Assembly: GCA_963750915.1 (NCBI GenBank)
Contig: CAVVSF010000006.1
Location: 186,001 to 250,000 of the forward strand
DNA length: 64,000 nucleotides
Direction of reading: 5' to 3'
Source: DATBJJ01 sp963750915
GTDB lineage: Bacteria > Acidobacteriota > Vicinamibacteria > Vicinamibacterales > 2-12-FULL-66-21
Translations under genes and position numbers: made by a program
The notes under the pieces: model-generated
Told to the model about the DNA's origin: nothing
The model's input: only the letters and a program-made list of their open reading frames with translations
Databases searched by the model: none
Shown here: positions 53,095 to 62,484 of the stretch, piece after piece
How the letters are laid out: each line of letters opens with the position of its first letter
Numbering within the stretch: position 1 is the stretch's first letter

Positions 53095-53704
53095 ATGAAG
53101 TGGTGGAAAGCCGCGGCGGCGTTGGCATCATCAGCGCTGCTCGCTGTCGCCTGTTCGACCTCGACGCCGGAGCTCGCCTATGAAGAGGAGGTTGCCGGCT
53201 GGCGCGCCGAGAAGGATCGCTTCATGCGATCGTCCGAATCGCCATTGCCGGAGCCGCAGCGGGCGGACGTTCGCGCCGCTGCCATACTTCGACGTCAACC
53301 AGGAGTACCGCGTGCCTGCGGCGTTGAAGGCCGGCGCCGCCGAAGACATCCTCGAGATGCCGACCTCGACCGGCCAGCGCCGGCACATGCGGCGCATCGG
53401 CAAGCTCGAGTTCACGGTCAAGGGCGAATCGCTGACGCTGACTGCGTTCGCGGACGCGTCCGACACCCAGCTGCGCCGGCTGTTCGTGCCGTTCTTCGAC
53501 CTGACCAACGGCGCCGAAACCTATCCCGGCGGGCGCTATCTCGATCTCGATCGCACAGCCAGCGGCGTCTACGACCTCGACTTCAACCGCGCCTACCACC
53601 CGTTCTGCCTGTTCAACGCCGAGTACGACTGCCCGGTGCCGCCGCGTGAGAATCGCCTGGCGATTCCGATCCGCGCCGGCGAGAAGCTCGAAACCCCGAA
53701 GTGA
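53095..53704 (+). CDS. DUF1684 lipoprotein, frameshifted
   Basis: The first frame starts MKWWKAAAALASSALLAVACSTS with a lipobox (AVAC) and reads EEEVAGWRAEKDRFMRSSESPL, the DUF1684 opening. Then it runs into non-homologous residues. From about 53275 a second frame carries RTFAPLPYFDVNQEYRVPAAL, GGRYLDLDRTASGVYDLDFNRAYHP and CPVPPRENRLAIPIRAGEK, the strongly conserved DUF1684 core. The length, 610 nt, implies one extra base (or two missing) between 53245 and 53275. It starts 1 nt after the fadE stop and overlaps the HAD gene by 4 nt. Function of the family is unknown. Confidence 0.82.
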
Positions 53705-54360
53705 TCGCCGCCATCGTCTTCGACTTCGACGGCGTGCTCGTCGACTCGGAACCGCTGCACCTCCGCGCCTACCAGGACGTGCTCGAGCCGCGCGGCATCT
53801 CGCTGCCGCGCGAGGAGTACTACGCCAGCTATCTCGGCTACGACGACGAGGGCGCGTTCAGGGCCATCGCGGCGGCGCGGCGCTGGCCGCTCGATGAGGC
53901 TCAACTGCGCGAACTGATCGCCGCGAAGGCCCGCGTCTACGACGAGATCATCGCCAGCGGCGACGTCTTCTACCCCGGGGCGACGGCCTGCATCACGCGG
54001 CTCGCCGCGAAGTACCCGCTCGGCATCGCGTCGGGGGCGCAGAAGCAGGAGATCGAGACGCTGCTCGCCGCGAGCCGGCTCGCGCATCACTTTCGTTTCG
54101 TCGTCGCCTCGGGCGACACCGCGGCGAGCAAGCCGGCGCCGGATCCGTATCGACGCGCCGCCGAGTTGCACGGCCTGCCGCCCGGCGAATGCCTCGCGAT
54201 CGAGGATTCGCGATGGGGCATCGCCTCGGCCAAGACAGCCGGGCTCTGGTGCATCGGCATCGCCAATACTTATCCCGTCGCGGAACTGCTCGAGGCGGAT
54301 GCGGTCATCTCCTCTCTCGACGAGTTCACGCCGGCGCTGATCGAGTCGATCGGCGGATAG
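53701..54360 (+). CDS. HAD-superfamily phosphatase (beta-phosphoglucomutase/phosphatase-like)
   Basis: 219 residues. Motif I DFDGVLVDSEP, motif II LGIASGAQK, Lys in SKPAPDPY and motif IV IEDSRWGIASAKTAG are complete. A cap domain (about 15-85) is of the C1 helical type. It hydrolyses or isomerises a small phosphorylated metabolite; the substrate cannot be read from sequence. It starts with GTG (GTGA overlap with the DUF1684 stop) and so belongs to the tail of the fad transcription unit or a readthrough from it. Confidence 0.9.
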   Translation: MIAAIVFDFDGVLVDSEPLHLRAYQDVLEPRGISLPREEYYASYLGYDDEGAFRAIAAARRWPLDEAQLRELIAAKARVYDEIIASGDVFYPGATACITRLAAKYPLGIASGAQKQEIETLLAASRLAHHFRFVVASGDTAASKPAPDPYRRAAELHGLPPGECLAIEDSRWGIASAKTAGLWCIGIANTYPVAELLEADAVISSLDEFTPALIESIGG

Positions 54361-54410
54361 CGCAATCGGTCTTCGCTCCTGCTGTCCGGCCAGTCGGTAG
54401 CAATCTCTCC

Positions 54411-55365
54411 ATGAGCGTCGCGCTCCATCTTCATCCGAGGGCAGTCCAGGTCGCGGCGGAGCTCGAGCAGGCGATGAACGCGCCGGGCGACGAGCTTGCG
54501 CCGGCGGCGTTCGCGATCGCGCGGGTCGAGTATCCCGGGCTCGATCCGGCGCCGTACCTCGCGCTGCTCGACGAGATGGGCGATGCGGCAACGGCGCGCC
54601 TGGGGTCGAGCGGCGAGCCGACGGAAGACGCCCTTCGCGGTTTCAACGAGTTCTTCTACGACGAGCTCGGCTTCACCGGCAACCGCGAGCGCTACGACGA
54701 TCCGCGCAACAGCTTCCTCAACGAAGTGCTGACGCGCCGCACCGGCATCCCGATCAGCCTCGCGGTCGTCTACCTCGAGGTCGCCCGCCGCGCCGGGCTG
54801 CGCGTCGCCGGGGTCAATTTTCCCGGGCATTTCCTGCTGCGCGCGCCGGTGACGGGACCGCATGCGGGCACGACGCTGCGCGCCGACGCGCTCATCGTCG
54901 ATCCCTTCCATCGCGGCGCGCTGCTCTCGGAAGCCGATTGCCGTGAGTTGCTGCGGCAGCACGTCGGCGACGACGCCGCCTTCGATCGAACGCTGCTCGA
55001 CCCGGCGACGCGAACGCAGATCGTCGTCCGCATCCTCGTCAACCTGAAACGCCTCTACGTCCGCATGCGATCGTTTCCGCAGGCGCGCTTCATCTCGGAT
55101 CTGCTGCTCGCCGCGGATCCGTCGGCGATTCTCGAACTGCGCGATCGCGGCCTGCTCGCGTACCACCTGCAGGACTTTGCCGGCGCGCTGCGTGATCTCG
55201 AAGCCTACCTGCGGCTGTTGCCGAAGCAGCCGGCCGGGCTTGCCGACGAGCGTGGCGGCGTTTCGCGACGAATCGGATGAAGACGAGCGCGAGCCCCAGC
55301 CGGAACACGAACAGATCTGGGAACACGTGAAGACTCTGCGCAAGCGCGTCGCCGGGTTCAACTGA
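54411..55365 (+). CDS. SirB1-family transglutaminase-like/TPR protein, C-terminal frameshift
   Basis: The main frame (ATG 54411) gives the SirB1 pattern: FNEFFYDELGFTGNRERYDDP, NEVLTRRTGIPISLAVVYLEVARRAGL, GVNFPGHFLLR and DPFHRG. A TPR pair follows (FISDLLLAADPSAILELRDRGLL, FAGALRDLEAYLRLLP). It stops at 55280 after VSRRIG, but the next frame continues FRDESDEDEREPQPEHEQ and IWEHVKTLRKRVAGFN to a stop at 55365, the normal family ending. Adding two bases (GAGA for GA near 55250) would join them. Family function is unclear; the transglutaminase fold may lack catalysis. Confidence 0.82.
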
Positions 55366-55697
55366 ACCAGGCCTCATCGGAACAAGACGCCGCCACTGGC
55401 CGGGACGGACGAGCTGAATCAGATGGCGGGCGGTCTACCAGCTGTGACGAAATCACGGATCCTTGGTTTCGCGAATGCGGGTTATTGGATCAGGCTTCCC
55501 GCATCTCGTCACTGAAATCAGGCATTTAGTCCCATCGCGGCCTCAGTCCAGACATTTATCCGGCGTCTCGACAACGATTTAACGCCTTTCATCCCGCGCA
55601 GGGCCAGGCAACGCCCGAAATCGCCACAACTGGTACACATGCTGCTCAGGCGCCGAGTTGGGTGGGGGTACGTCTGTTTTTCCGGGGGAGGCAAACG
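55366..55697. other. Leader region of the third TonB-dependent receptor
   Basis: 332 bp with no gene seen. ATGCGGG...CCCGCAT (about 55475-55505) is a 7-bp inverted repeat. A clear ribosome-binding site, GGGGGAG (55684-55690), lies 7 nt before the receptor ATG. Confidence 0.5.
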
Positions 55698-58600
55698 ATG
55701 TTGAAGGTGCGTGTTTTGGCCGCGCTGGCGGCGGTAGCTATGCTGCTGGGTGGTACACCTGCGCTGGCTCAGGTGCAAACGGGTGAAATTACGGGAAGGG
55801 TGTCCGACGATACCGGGGCGGTGTTGCCGGGCGTCATGGTGACGGTGACGAGCCCGGTGCTCATCACGCCGCAGACGGCGACGAGCAGCGAGACGGGATC
55901 CTACCGCTTCCCGCTGCTCCCTATCGGAACTTATTCGGTCAAGTTCGAGCTGCCTGGCTTCAAGACGGTCATCCGCGAGGACGTCATCGTCTCGATCGGC
56001 TTCACGGCGAACGTCACCCAGCAGATGGCGATCTCGACGGTCCAGGAAACGGTCACCGTCAGCGGCGAGAGCCCGATCGTCGACACCAAGGCGACGACGG
56101 CGAAGACCACCTTTGACCTCGACTCGCTGCAGAACCTGCCGACGGCGCGCGACCCCTGGGTCATGCTGCAGCAGGTCCCGAACATCTCGATGGACCGCGT
56201 CAACGTCGGCGGCAGCCAGTCGGGCCAGCAGTCCGGCTACATCAGCCGCGGCGGCAACACCGGCAACAACAAGTGGTCGCTCGACGGCGTCGACATCACC
56301 GACATGTCCGCGACCGGCGCCTCGCCGATCTATTACGACTTCGACATGATGCAGGAGATGCAGGTCACGACCGGCGGCGCCGATGCGTCGCAGCAGACCG
56401 GCGGCGTCGGCATCAACTTCGTCACCCGCAGCGGCACCAACCGCTTCAAGGGCACCGGCCGCCTCTTCAACGTCAACGATCGCTTTGAGGCGGACAACGT
56501 CACCGACGAGATCAAGGCCCAGGGCGGCGGCTCGGGCGCGCCGATCCAGAACATCAACGACTTCGGCTTCGAAGTCGGCGGTCCGATCCTCCGCGACAAG
56601 CTCTGGTACTGGGGCAGCTACGCCAAGCAGGACATCAAGGTCGGCGTCGTCAACTTCTACAAGCCGACGCCGGAGTGCCGCCCCGCGGGCGTGCCGGTCG
56701 GCCAGATCGCCAACGTCCTCGGCAGCACCGAGGCCATTCGCGACTGCCTCGCGACCGACCTGACGACGCTCAACAACTACAACTACAAGGTCACCTGGGC
56801 GCCGTTCCGCAACAACAAGTTCAACTTCCAGAACACCTGGGCGGAGAAGGTCCGCAATGCGCGCGACGCGTCGGACACGCGGCCGCTCGAGACGGCGTAT
56901 CGACAGGTCGCCGTTGGCAGCGAGTGGGGCGCGTCCGGCTGGGACACCGGCCCGTCGCCGATCTGGAAGTTCAGCGACACGCACGTGCTGACCGACCGGC
57001 TGCTGCTCGACATCCAGTACGCGCACATCGGCAACAACTTCACGCTGACCTTCCAGGAGCCGGCGCAGCGCGACCTCCAGCCGCGGTTCGACATTGCCTC
57101 GGGCTCGTGGGCGAGGTCGTACAACGAGTCGATCTTCCTGCGGCCGACGCAGAGCATCGACGTCACGACCAGCTACTTCCTGCCGGCGGCTCTCGGCGGC
57201 GACCACGCGTTCAAGGTCGGTTACCGCTGGCGCACGGCGCGCGGTCTCTCGGTCAGCCACACCGGCGGCAACGCCGTGCCGCGGTTCTCGAACTCGACGA
57301 CGACCTGCGCCGGGTTCGGCGACGGCTGCAACGCTGACCTCTTCCGCGACGGCTACACCGACTACGACCTCGACACCCAGGCGCTCTACGTCCAGGACAC
57401 CTACTCGGTGAAGCGCTTCACCTTCAACCTCGGTGTCCGCTGGGATCGTCAGACGGATTCGGCAGTCGCGGCCGACGTTCCCGCGAACCCGATCATCCCG
57501 GACATCATGCCCGGCATCAGCTTCCCTGGCCTCGACGGCGGCACCTTCGACGACATCTCGCCGCGCCTCGGCATGACCTACGACCTGACCGGCAGCGGCA
57601 AGTCGGTGGTCCGGGGCTCATACGCGATGTACTTCGGCCAGATGGGCCCAGGCCAGCTCGCCGGCCAGAAGATCTCGATCGGCCAGGTCTCGGTCCGCTA
57701 CCCCTGGGCCGACCTGAACAGCGACACGTTGGTGTCGCGGAACGAGCTGAACCTCACCAACTTCGCCACGGCCTACCTGACCAAGAGCGCGTCGTTCGAC
57801 CCGGCCAACCCGACGAGCTTCTTCTCGCCCGGCACGGTCGACCCGAACATCAAGAACGACCGCACCCGTGAGTTCGTGCTCGGCATGCAGCAGGAACTGG
57901 CGCGCAACCTCGCGGTCGAGTTCAACTACGTCTGGCGCAAGTACGATCAGTTCGCGTGGACCGACCGCACGAACTGGGACTCGAGCAACTTCCAGGCGTT
58001 CCAGTTCACGACCCCGTCGAACTGCGGTCCAACGGCGCAGTGCCTGCCGGTGACCTACTATCGCGCCACCTCGGCGCAACCGTCCGCCTACGTCTACACC
58101 AACCAGCCGGATCGCTTCCGCGACTACAACGGCGTCGAGTTCGCGCTGATCAAGCGCTACTCGGACCGCTGGATGGCCAACGTCAGCTTCGCCTGGAACG
58201 ACGCGGTCGACCGCTGGGGTTCGCCGGCGGCCTACGAAGATCCGACGAACATCTCCAACCTCAACGGCGCCTCGTTCGCTCCGGAATCGGCTGGTTCCGG
58301 TGTCGGTAACGTCTTCAACAGCGCTGAGTGGCTGTTCAAGGCCAGCGGTCAGTACACGACGCCGCTGTGGGACATCAACCTGGCGGGCACCACGAGCCTG
58401 ACCCAGGGCTATCCGTTCCCGCAGGAGATCGCATTCACGAGTCGCGGGAACAACCTCGCCGATACGGTGGTCTACCTCGCCCCGCTGGGTGACGTCCGCC
58501 TGCCGAACCTGTTCATCGCTGACTTCCGCGTCGACAAGGCGTTCACGTTCGGGACGGTTCGACTGATCCCGAGCATGGACATCTTCAACATCACCAACTC

Positions 58601-58748
58601 CAACGAGACACTGGCGCTGCGCCGGACGCAGTATTCGCTGAACACGACCACCGGTGTCGGCTCGTCGTCGTCGACGCTGCCGCCGAACAACATCAGCGGC
58701 ATCGTCGCACCGCGCGTCATCCGCTTCGGCATTCGCGTGAACTGGTAA
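55698..58748 (+). CDS. TonB-dependent receptor (Oar-type)
   Basis: 1016 residues from the ATG at 55698. Signal peptide ending GGTPALAQ, then a CarboxypepD_reg domain (GEITGRVSDDTGAVLPGVMV), plug (LDSLQNLPTARDPWVMLQQV, RVNVGGSQSGQQSGYISRGG, KWSLDGVDITDMSATGASP) and barrel ending RVIRFGIRVNW. It is a sister of the 43123-45990 receptor. It sits alone with its own terminator. Ligand is unknown. Confidence 0.9.
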   Translation: MLKVRVLAALAAVAMLLGGTPALAQVQTGEITGRVSDDTGAVLPGVMVTVTSPVLITPQTATSSETGSYRFPLLPIGTYSVKFELPGFKTVIREDVIVSIGFTANVTQQMAISTVQETVTVSGESPIVDTKATTAKTTFDLDSLQNLPTARDPWVMLQQVPNISMDRVNVGGSQSGQQSGYISRGGNTGNNKWSLDGVDITDMSATGASPIYYDFDMMQEMQVTTGGADASQQTGGVGINFVTRSGTNRFKGTGRLFNVNDRFEADNVTDEIKAQGGGSGAPIQNINDFGFEVGGPILRDKLWYWGSYAKQDIKVGVVNFYKPTPECRPAGVPVGQIANVLGSTEAIRDCLATDLTTLNNYNYKVTWAPFRNNKFNFQNTWAEKVRNARDASDTRPLETAYRQVAVGSEWGASGWDTGPSPIWKFSDTHVLTDRLLLDIQYAHIGNNFTLTFQEPAQRDLQPRFDIASGSWARSYNESIFLRPTQSIDVTTSYFLPAALGGDHAFKVGYRWRTARGLSVSHTGGNAVPRFSNSTTTCAGFGDGCNADLFRDGYTDYDLDTQALYVQDTYSVKRFTFNLGVRWDRQTDSAVAADVPANPIIPDIMPGISFPGLDGGTFDDISPRLGMTYDLTGSGKSVVRGSYAMYFGQMGPGQLAGQKISIGQVSVRYPWADLNSDTLVSRNELNLTNFATAYLTKSASFDPANPTSFFSPGTVDPNIKNDRTREFVLGMQQELARNLAVEFNYVWRKYDQFAWTDRTNWDSSNFQAFQFTTPSNCGPTAQCLPVTYYRATSAQPSAYVYTNQPDRFRDYNGVEFALIKRYSDRWMANVSFAWNDAVDRWGSPAAYEDPTNISNLNGASFAPESAGSGVGNVFNSAEWLFKASGQYTTPLWDINLAGTTSLTQGYPFPQEIAFTSRGNNLADTVVYLAPLGDVRLPNLFIADFRVDKAFTFGTVRLIPSMDIFNITNSNETLALRRTQYSLNTTTGVGSSSSTLPPNNISGIVAPRVIRFGIRVNW

Positions 58749-58802
58749 ATCAAATCGGTTGTCCGGTCGGCCGGTTGTCCGGTCGACCGGAGCTAGTTGT
58801 CA

Positions 58803-58837
58803 GTTCGGAGCTCGGTCGACGAGATCGAGCTCCGAAC
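58803..58837 (+). repeat. 12-bp inverted repeat after the third receptor gene
   Basis: The arms 58803-58814 (GTTCGGAGCTCG) and 58826-58837 are exact complements with an 11-nt loop. It follows two 16-nt GGTTGTCCGGTCGRCC units (about 58758-58789) and precedes the terminator by few bases. Confidence 0.7.
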
Positions 58838-58843
58838 AAGCGG

Positions 58844-58887
58844 AGGGGGCCGGAAGCGCGGTCGTTGCGCTTCCGGCCTCTTTTTTT
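58844..58887 (+). terminator. Intrinsic terminator of the third receptor gene
   Basis: GGCCGGAAGCGC (58848-58859) pairs with 58867-58878 around a 7-nt loop and is followed by TC and seven T residues. It ends 40 nt before the stop of the convergent HAD gene. Confidence 0.9.
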
Positions 58888-58926
58888 GGGTTTGTCTGCG
58901 TTCGACGGCGAGTCTGAACCGGGGAC

Positions 58927-59682
58927 TTACTTCCACCCCACCATCGTCGCCAGGCGCTTGAGGAGTCCCGGATTCTCCCGGGCTTCGGTCGCCTGCTCGA
59001 GGATGTCGACCGCGCTGCCGACGTCGTGGGCGATGCCGATGCCGAGCTTGCGGGCGCCGGTGATCGACGACATGTCGGAGCGCGGCACCAGCAGGATCGG
59101 CCTGGCTTCCGAGTCGGCGACGATGTCGAAGCAATTCTGGGCGTTGTCGTCGACGTGATAGTCGAGGCGAATCGCCTTGGCGGCGAGGCCGCGCGAGCCG
59201 CTGATGACGAGGACGCTCGGCAGATCGAATCCTTGATCGACGAGCCAGCGCTGCGTCTGGCGCTGCACGGTCTCACCCTCGGTCCACGGCCGCTGGGTGA
59301 TGAAGAAGACCTCCCAGCGATAGTGCCGCGACAGTTCGCTGATGCGGCGCACGATCGTCTCGTCGGTCGGCTTGAGCGTCATCCAGAAGTCGGGCGTGCT
59401 CTCGATTGCTTCCCAGATCTTGTCGTCACGGCGGCGGCGGGCGCGTTCGTGCTGGATCCTGGCATGGGCGGCGTGAACGGCTTCCGCGCGCGCCTGCTCG
59501 TCGGCGTGCTGGCGCGCTTCCTCGGTTTCCGGCTGATCGCCGGGGGCGCGACGCAGATGCGCGAAGGGGGCCTCCTGCGCCGGCGGCGGCACCTCTCCGA
59601 AAAGGCGCCTCCCGTAGTCGCGAAAAGTCGCGGCGAAATCGGCGAGCACGCCGTCCATGTCGAAGCCGATGCGGAAGGACAT
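58927..59682 (-). CDS. HAD-superfamily 5'-nucleotidase-like protein (NT5C type)
   Basis: 251 residues. Motif I is FDMDGVLADF, close to mitochondrial/cytosolic deoxyribonucleotidases. WEVFFITQRPW is motif II, and YHVDDNAQNCFDIV is the acidic motif IV. Residues about 38-95 are a highly charged insert (EARQHADEQARAEAVHAAHA, RIQHERARRRRDDKIWEAIE) absent from typical members, probably a long helix. It may dephosphorylate nucleoside monophosphates, but that is not certain. Confidence 0.8.
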   Translation of the reverse strand: MSFRIGFDMDGVLADFAATFRDYGRRLFGEVPPPAQEAPFAHLRRAPGDQPETEEARQHADEQARAEAVHAAHARIQHERARRRRDDKIWEAIESTPDFWMTLKPTDETIVRRISELSRHYRWEVFFITQRPWTEGETVQRQTQRWLVDQGFDLPSVLVISGSRGLAAKAIRLDYHVDDNAQNCFDIVADSEARPILLVPRSDMSSITGARKLGIGIAHDVGSAVDILEQATEARENPGLLKRLATMVGWK

Positions 59683-59701
59683 CGCGTTTGGCTCTAGACC
59701 A

Positions 59702-60222
59702 TCAGTTCTTCGGGACGACGCGCTGGGTGTAGCCGCCGGCGCCGTCGGGACCGCTTTCGATCAGGACGAGCGCCGTCTCCTGGTAGGTCAGCGGCGGTCG
59801 GGACGGCCGTCGCCATTCTCATCGAACTCCGCAGTTTTGACGAGACCGCCGTCATAAGGTTCCCACTTGTCAGGGCCGTCGCGGCTGGCCGGCGCCGCCG
59901 CCGGAGACAGCGGCAATCGACCCGGTCGTGTCGTAGTACTCCCATCGGTCGACGCGGCCGTCCTCGTCGTCGTCGACGCGGGCGCGGACCGGACGGCTGT
60001 CGTCCATCTCGGTCCAGGTGTCGATCTTTCCGTTCTTGTTGGCGTCGAACGTCAGCTCGGTGAGACGTCCCGTCGTTTGTCGTAGCTCGCGCTGGTCGTC
60101 GCCGCCAGCCGCTCGCGCTCCGGGTCAGAGCAGGCAGCCGATGCCAGTGCCGCGAGCGCGGCGGGCGCGGCGACTGCAGCCGTGGCGCCGGGAACCCGGC
60201 TACCGCGCGCTCGCGATCTCAT
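59702..60222 (-). pseudogene. Lipoprotein with EF-hand-like DxNxDGxxD repeats, three frameshifts
   Basis: The N-terminus MRSRARGSRVPGATAAVAAP leads to a lipobox (LASAAC). The conserved text then needs three single-base corrections: AAA to AAAA near 60077 (YDKTTGRLTELTFDANKNGK), GGG to GG near 59920 (EYYDTTGRLPLSPAAAPASR), and G to GG near 59790 (GRPDRRLTYQETALVLIESG). With them one reading frame of 173 codons runs to the stop at 59702. Repeats of the form D-x-N-x-D/N-G-x-x-D-x-W-E (DANKNGKIDTW, DDDEDGRVDRW, SRDGPDKWE, DENGDGRPD) resemble calcium-binding loops. Homopolymer errors are the simplest cause. It overlaps the M20 stop slightly. Confidence 0.65.
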
Positions 60223-61570
60223 CGTAGAGAAACGCCGACGCGATGATGCCGCCGTGGAAGTTTCCGAGATCGAGCTTCTCGTTCGGGGCGTGCGCGTTCT
60301 CGTCCGGCAGCCCGACGCCAAACAGGACCGACGGCAGGCCGAGAATCTCCTGGAACGTCGCGACGACGGGAATCGAGCCGCCTTCGCGATTGAAGACCGG
60401 CGCCTTGCCGAAACCCTTCTCGATGGCGCGGCCGGCGGCCTGGACGAACGGGTTGTCGAACTCGGTCATCCACGGCTTGCCGCCGTGCATGCGGGTGAAG
60501 GTGAGCTCGACGGTTTTCGGCGTGATCTTCCGGACGTAGTCTTCGAACAGCTTCGCGATCTTCTCCGGCTCCTGGTCCGGCACCAGCCGCATGCTGACCT
60601 TGGCCATCGACACGGCCGGGATCACCGTCTTGGCCCCTTCGCCGGTGAAGCCGGAGAGCAGGCCGTTGACCTCGAACGTCGGCCGCCCCCATACCCGCTC
60701 GAGCGTCGAATAGCCGGTCTCGCCGAACAGCTTCGGCGCTCCGAGCTCCTTGCGGTAGCGGGTCTCGTTGAACGGCAGCTTCTTGAACTCCGCCCGCTCC
60801 TCGTCCCTGAGCGGCCGGACGTCGTCGTAGAAACCGGGAATCTTGATGCGGCCGCCACGGTCCTTCATCTGGGCGATGACCTGCGCCAGCACCAACGCCG
60901 GGTTGGCGACGGCGCCGCCGAACGAGCCCGAGTGGAGATCGCTCTTCGTGCCGCGCAGATCGATCTGGCAGTAGACGAGTCCGCGCAGGCCGTAGCAGAT
61001 CGACGGGATCCCGCGGTCGAACATCGGTGAGTCGGAAATAACGACGACGTCGGCAGCGAGATCGGCCCTGTGCGCCTTGACGAAGTCGTCGAGATTGGCC
61101 GAACCGACTTCCTCCTCGCCCTCGAGGATGATCTTCATGTTCACCGGCAGGCGGCCGTTCTTCTTCAGGTGCGCCTCGATCGCCTTGAAGTGCATGAAGA
61201 TCTGGCCCTTGTCGTCGGCGGCGCCGCGAGCGTAGATCTCGCCGTCGCGGATCGTCGCCTCGAACGGCGGCGACTCCCACAACTCCACCGGGTCGACCGG
61301 CTGAACGTCGTAGTGGCCGTAGAACAGGATCGTCGGCGCGCCTTCGGCGCCGAGCCAGTCGCCGTAGACGACGGGGTTGCCTGGCGTTTCGATCAGCCTG
61401 ACGTTGCTCAAGCCGATGCGGCGCATCTCGTCGCCGGTCCACTCGGCGCAGCGCTTCACGTCGGCCGCGTGCTGCGGCAGGGCGCTGATGCTCGGAATCG
61501 CGAGGTAGTCCTTCAGTTCGTCGACGTAGCGGTCGCGATTCGAGTTGATGAAGTCCAGGATCTCGTTCAT
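60200..61570 (-). CDS. M20-family dipeptidase/peptidase
   Basis: 456 residues from the ATG at 61570 (MNEILDFINSNRDRYVDELK). Metal ligands appear in FYGHYDVQPVDP (His, Asp) and EGEEEVGSANLDDF (Glu), with the bridging Asp in ARGAADDKGQIF and a C-terminal His in NFHGGI. A dimerisation lid domain lies in the middle. It cleaves dipeptides or short peptides in the cytoplasm with two zinc ions. It is 26 nt downstream of the rhodanese. Confidence 0.93.
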   Translation of the reverse strand: MNEILDFINSNRDRYVDELKDYLAIPSISALPQHAADVKRCAEWTGDEMRRIGLSNVRLIETPGNPVVYGDWLGAEGAPTILFYGHYDVQPVDPVELWESPPFEATIRDGEIYARGAADDKGQIFMHFKAIEAHLKKNGRLPVNMKIILEGEEEVGSANLDDFVKAHRADLAADVVVISDSPMFDRGIPSICYGLRGLVYCQIDLRGTKSDLHSGSFGGAVANPALVLAQVIAQMKDRGGRIKIPGFYDDVRPLRDEERAEFKKLPFNETRYRKELGAPKLFGETGYSTLERVWGRPTFEVNGLLSGFTGEGAKTVIPAVSMAKVSMRLVPDQEPEKIAKLFEDYVRKITPKTVELTFTRMHGGKPWMTEFDNPFVQAAGRAIEKGFGKAPVFNREGGSIPVVATFQEILGLPSVLFGVGLPDENAHAPNEKLDLGNFHGGIIASAFLYDEIASAR

Positions 61571-61596
61571 GGGGTCAACTGTAGCAATTTTTGGGA

Positions 61597-62434
61597 TCAG
61601 GGCGCGGCTGGCTTCTCGATGGGAAGGTCTTCGCGGTCGCCCCACTCCTTCCAGGAACCAACGTAGTTCCGCACCCGGGGATAGCCGAGCAGCCGAAGCG
61701 CGAGGTACGAGTGCGCGCCGCGATAACCGCCCTGGCAGTAGGCGATGACTTCGCGATCGGGCGTCACGCCGGCGCTCCTGAACATCTGTTCGAGTTCCGC
61801 GGCTGGTTTGAAGCGGCCGTCTGGCGTCAGGCTGCGGCTCCATTCGACGTGCACCGCGCCCGGCACTGCGCCACCGCGGGCGGCGCGCACGGTCGTACCG
61901 CAGGTACTCGCCGTCGCTCCGCGTATCGAGGATGACGACGTCGTCGTTGGGAATGCCGTCGAGCACTTCGCGCCAGGTGGCGATGGTGCCCGCTTCGCGG
62001 CTCCCGGTCCACTGACTCGGCGGCGGCGGCGCCGCCTCTCGCGTCACCGGCATCGCGTCGCGGGTCCAGGCGCCGAAGCCGCCGTCGAGCAGGCGGACCG
62101 ACGGGTGGCCGAAGTACTCGAGAAACCAGAAAGCGCGGGCAGCGCGAACCCCCGACTGCTCGTCGTAGACGACGACCGGTGTCGCCGCGGTGACGCCGTG
62201 GACCGCGAGGACGTGCTCGATCATCCACATGAAGGCCTTGAGCGGCGCCGGATCGGTGTCGGTCAGGCTCACCCCCCAGAGGTCGAGGTGGATCGCGGTT
62301 GGAACGTGTCCGGCGGTGTACTGTTCCGGCGGACGCAGATCGATCACCAGCGGACGGCGGTCGGCGGGGCCATCGATCAGCGCGGCGAGCTCACGCGGCG
62401 TGGTCAGAAGCTGGGAGTTTGCGTAGCCTGTCAT
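61597..62434 (-). CDS. Sulfurtransferase with two rhodanese domains, frameshifted
   Basis: Start ATG at 62434 (MTGYANSQLLTTPRELAALI). The first rhodanese domain (VVYDEQSGVRAARAFWFLEYFGHPSVRLLDGGF by parts) lacks a catalytic Cys. The second begins VVILDTRSDGEYL, then shifts frame near 61894-61910 and continues TVRAARGGAVPGAVHVEWSR to the active loop CQGGYRGAHSY. One extra base accounts for the length of 838 nt. Intact, it would transfer sulfane sulfur, as thiosulfate or mercaptopyruvate sulfurtransferases do. The break is probably recent or an error because both parts are conserved. Confidence 0.85.
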
Positions 62435-62484
62435 GACGGGAAATCGTACCTTGCGGGCCGCGCGTTTGTCGCGAAAAGTTGCGC

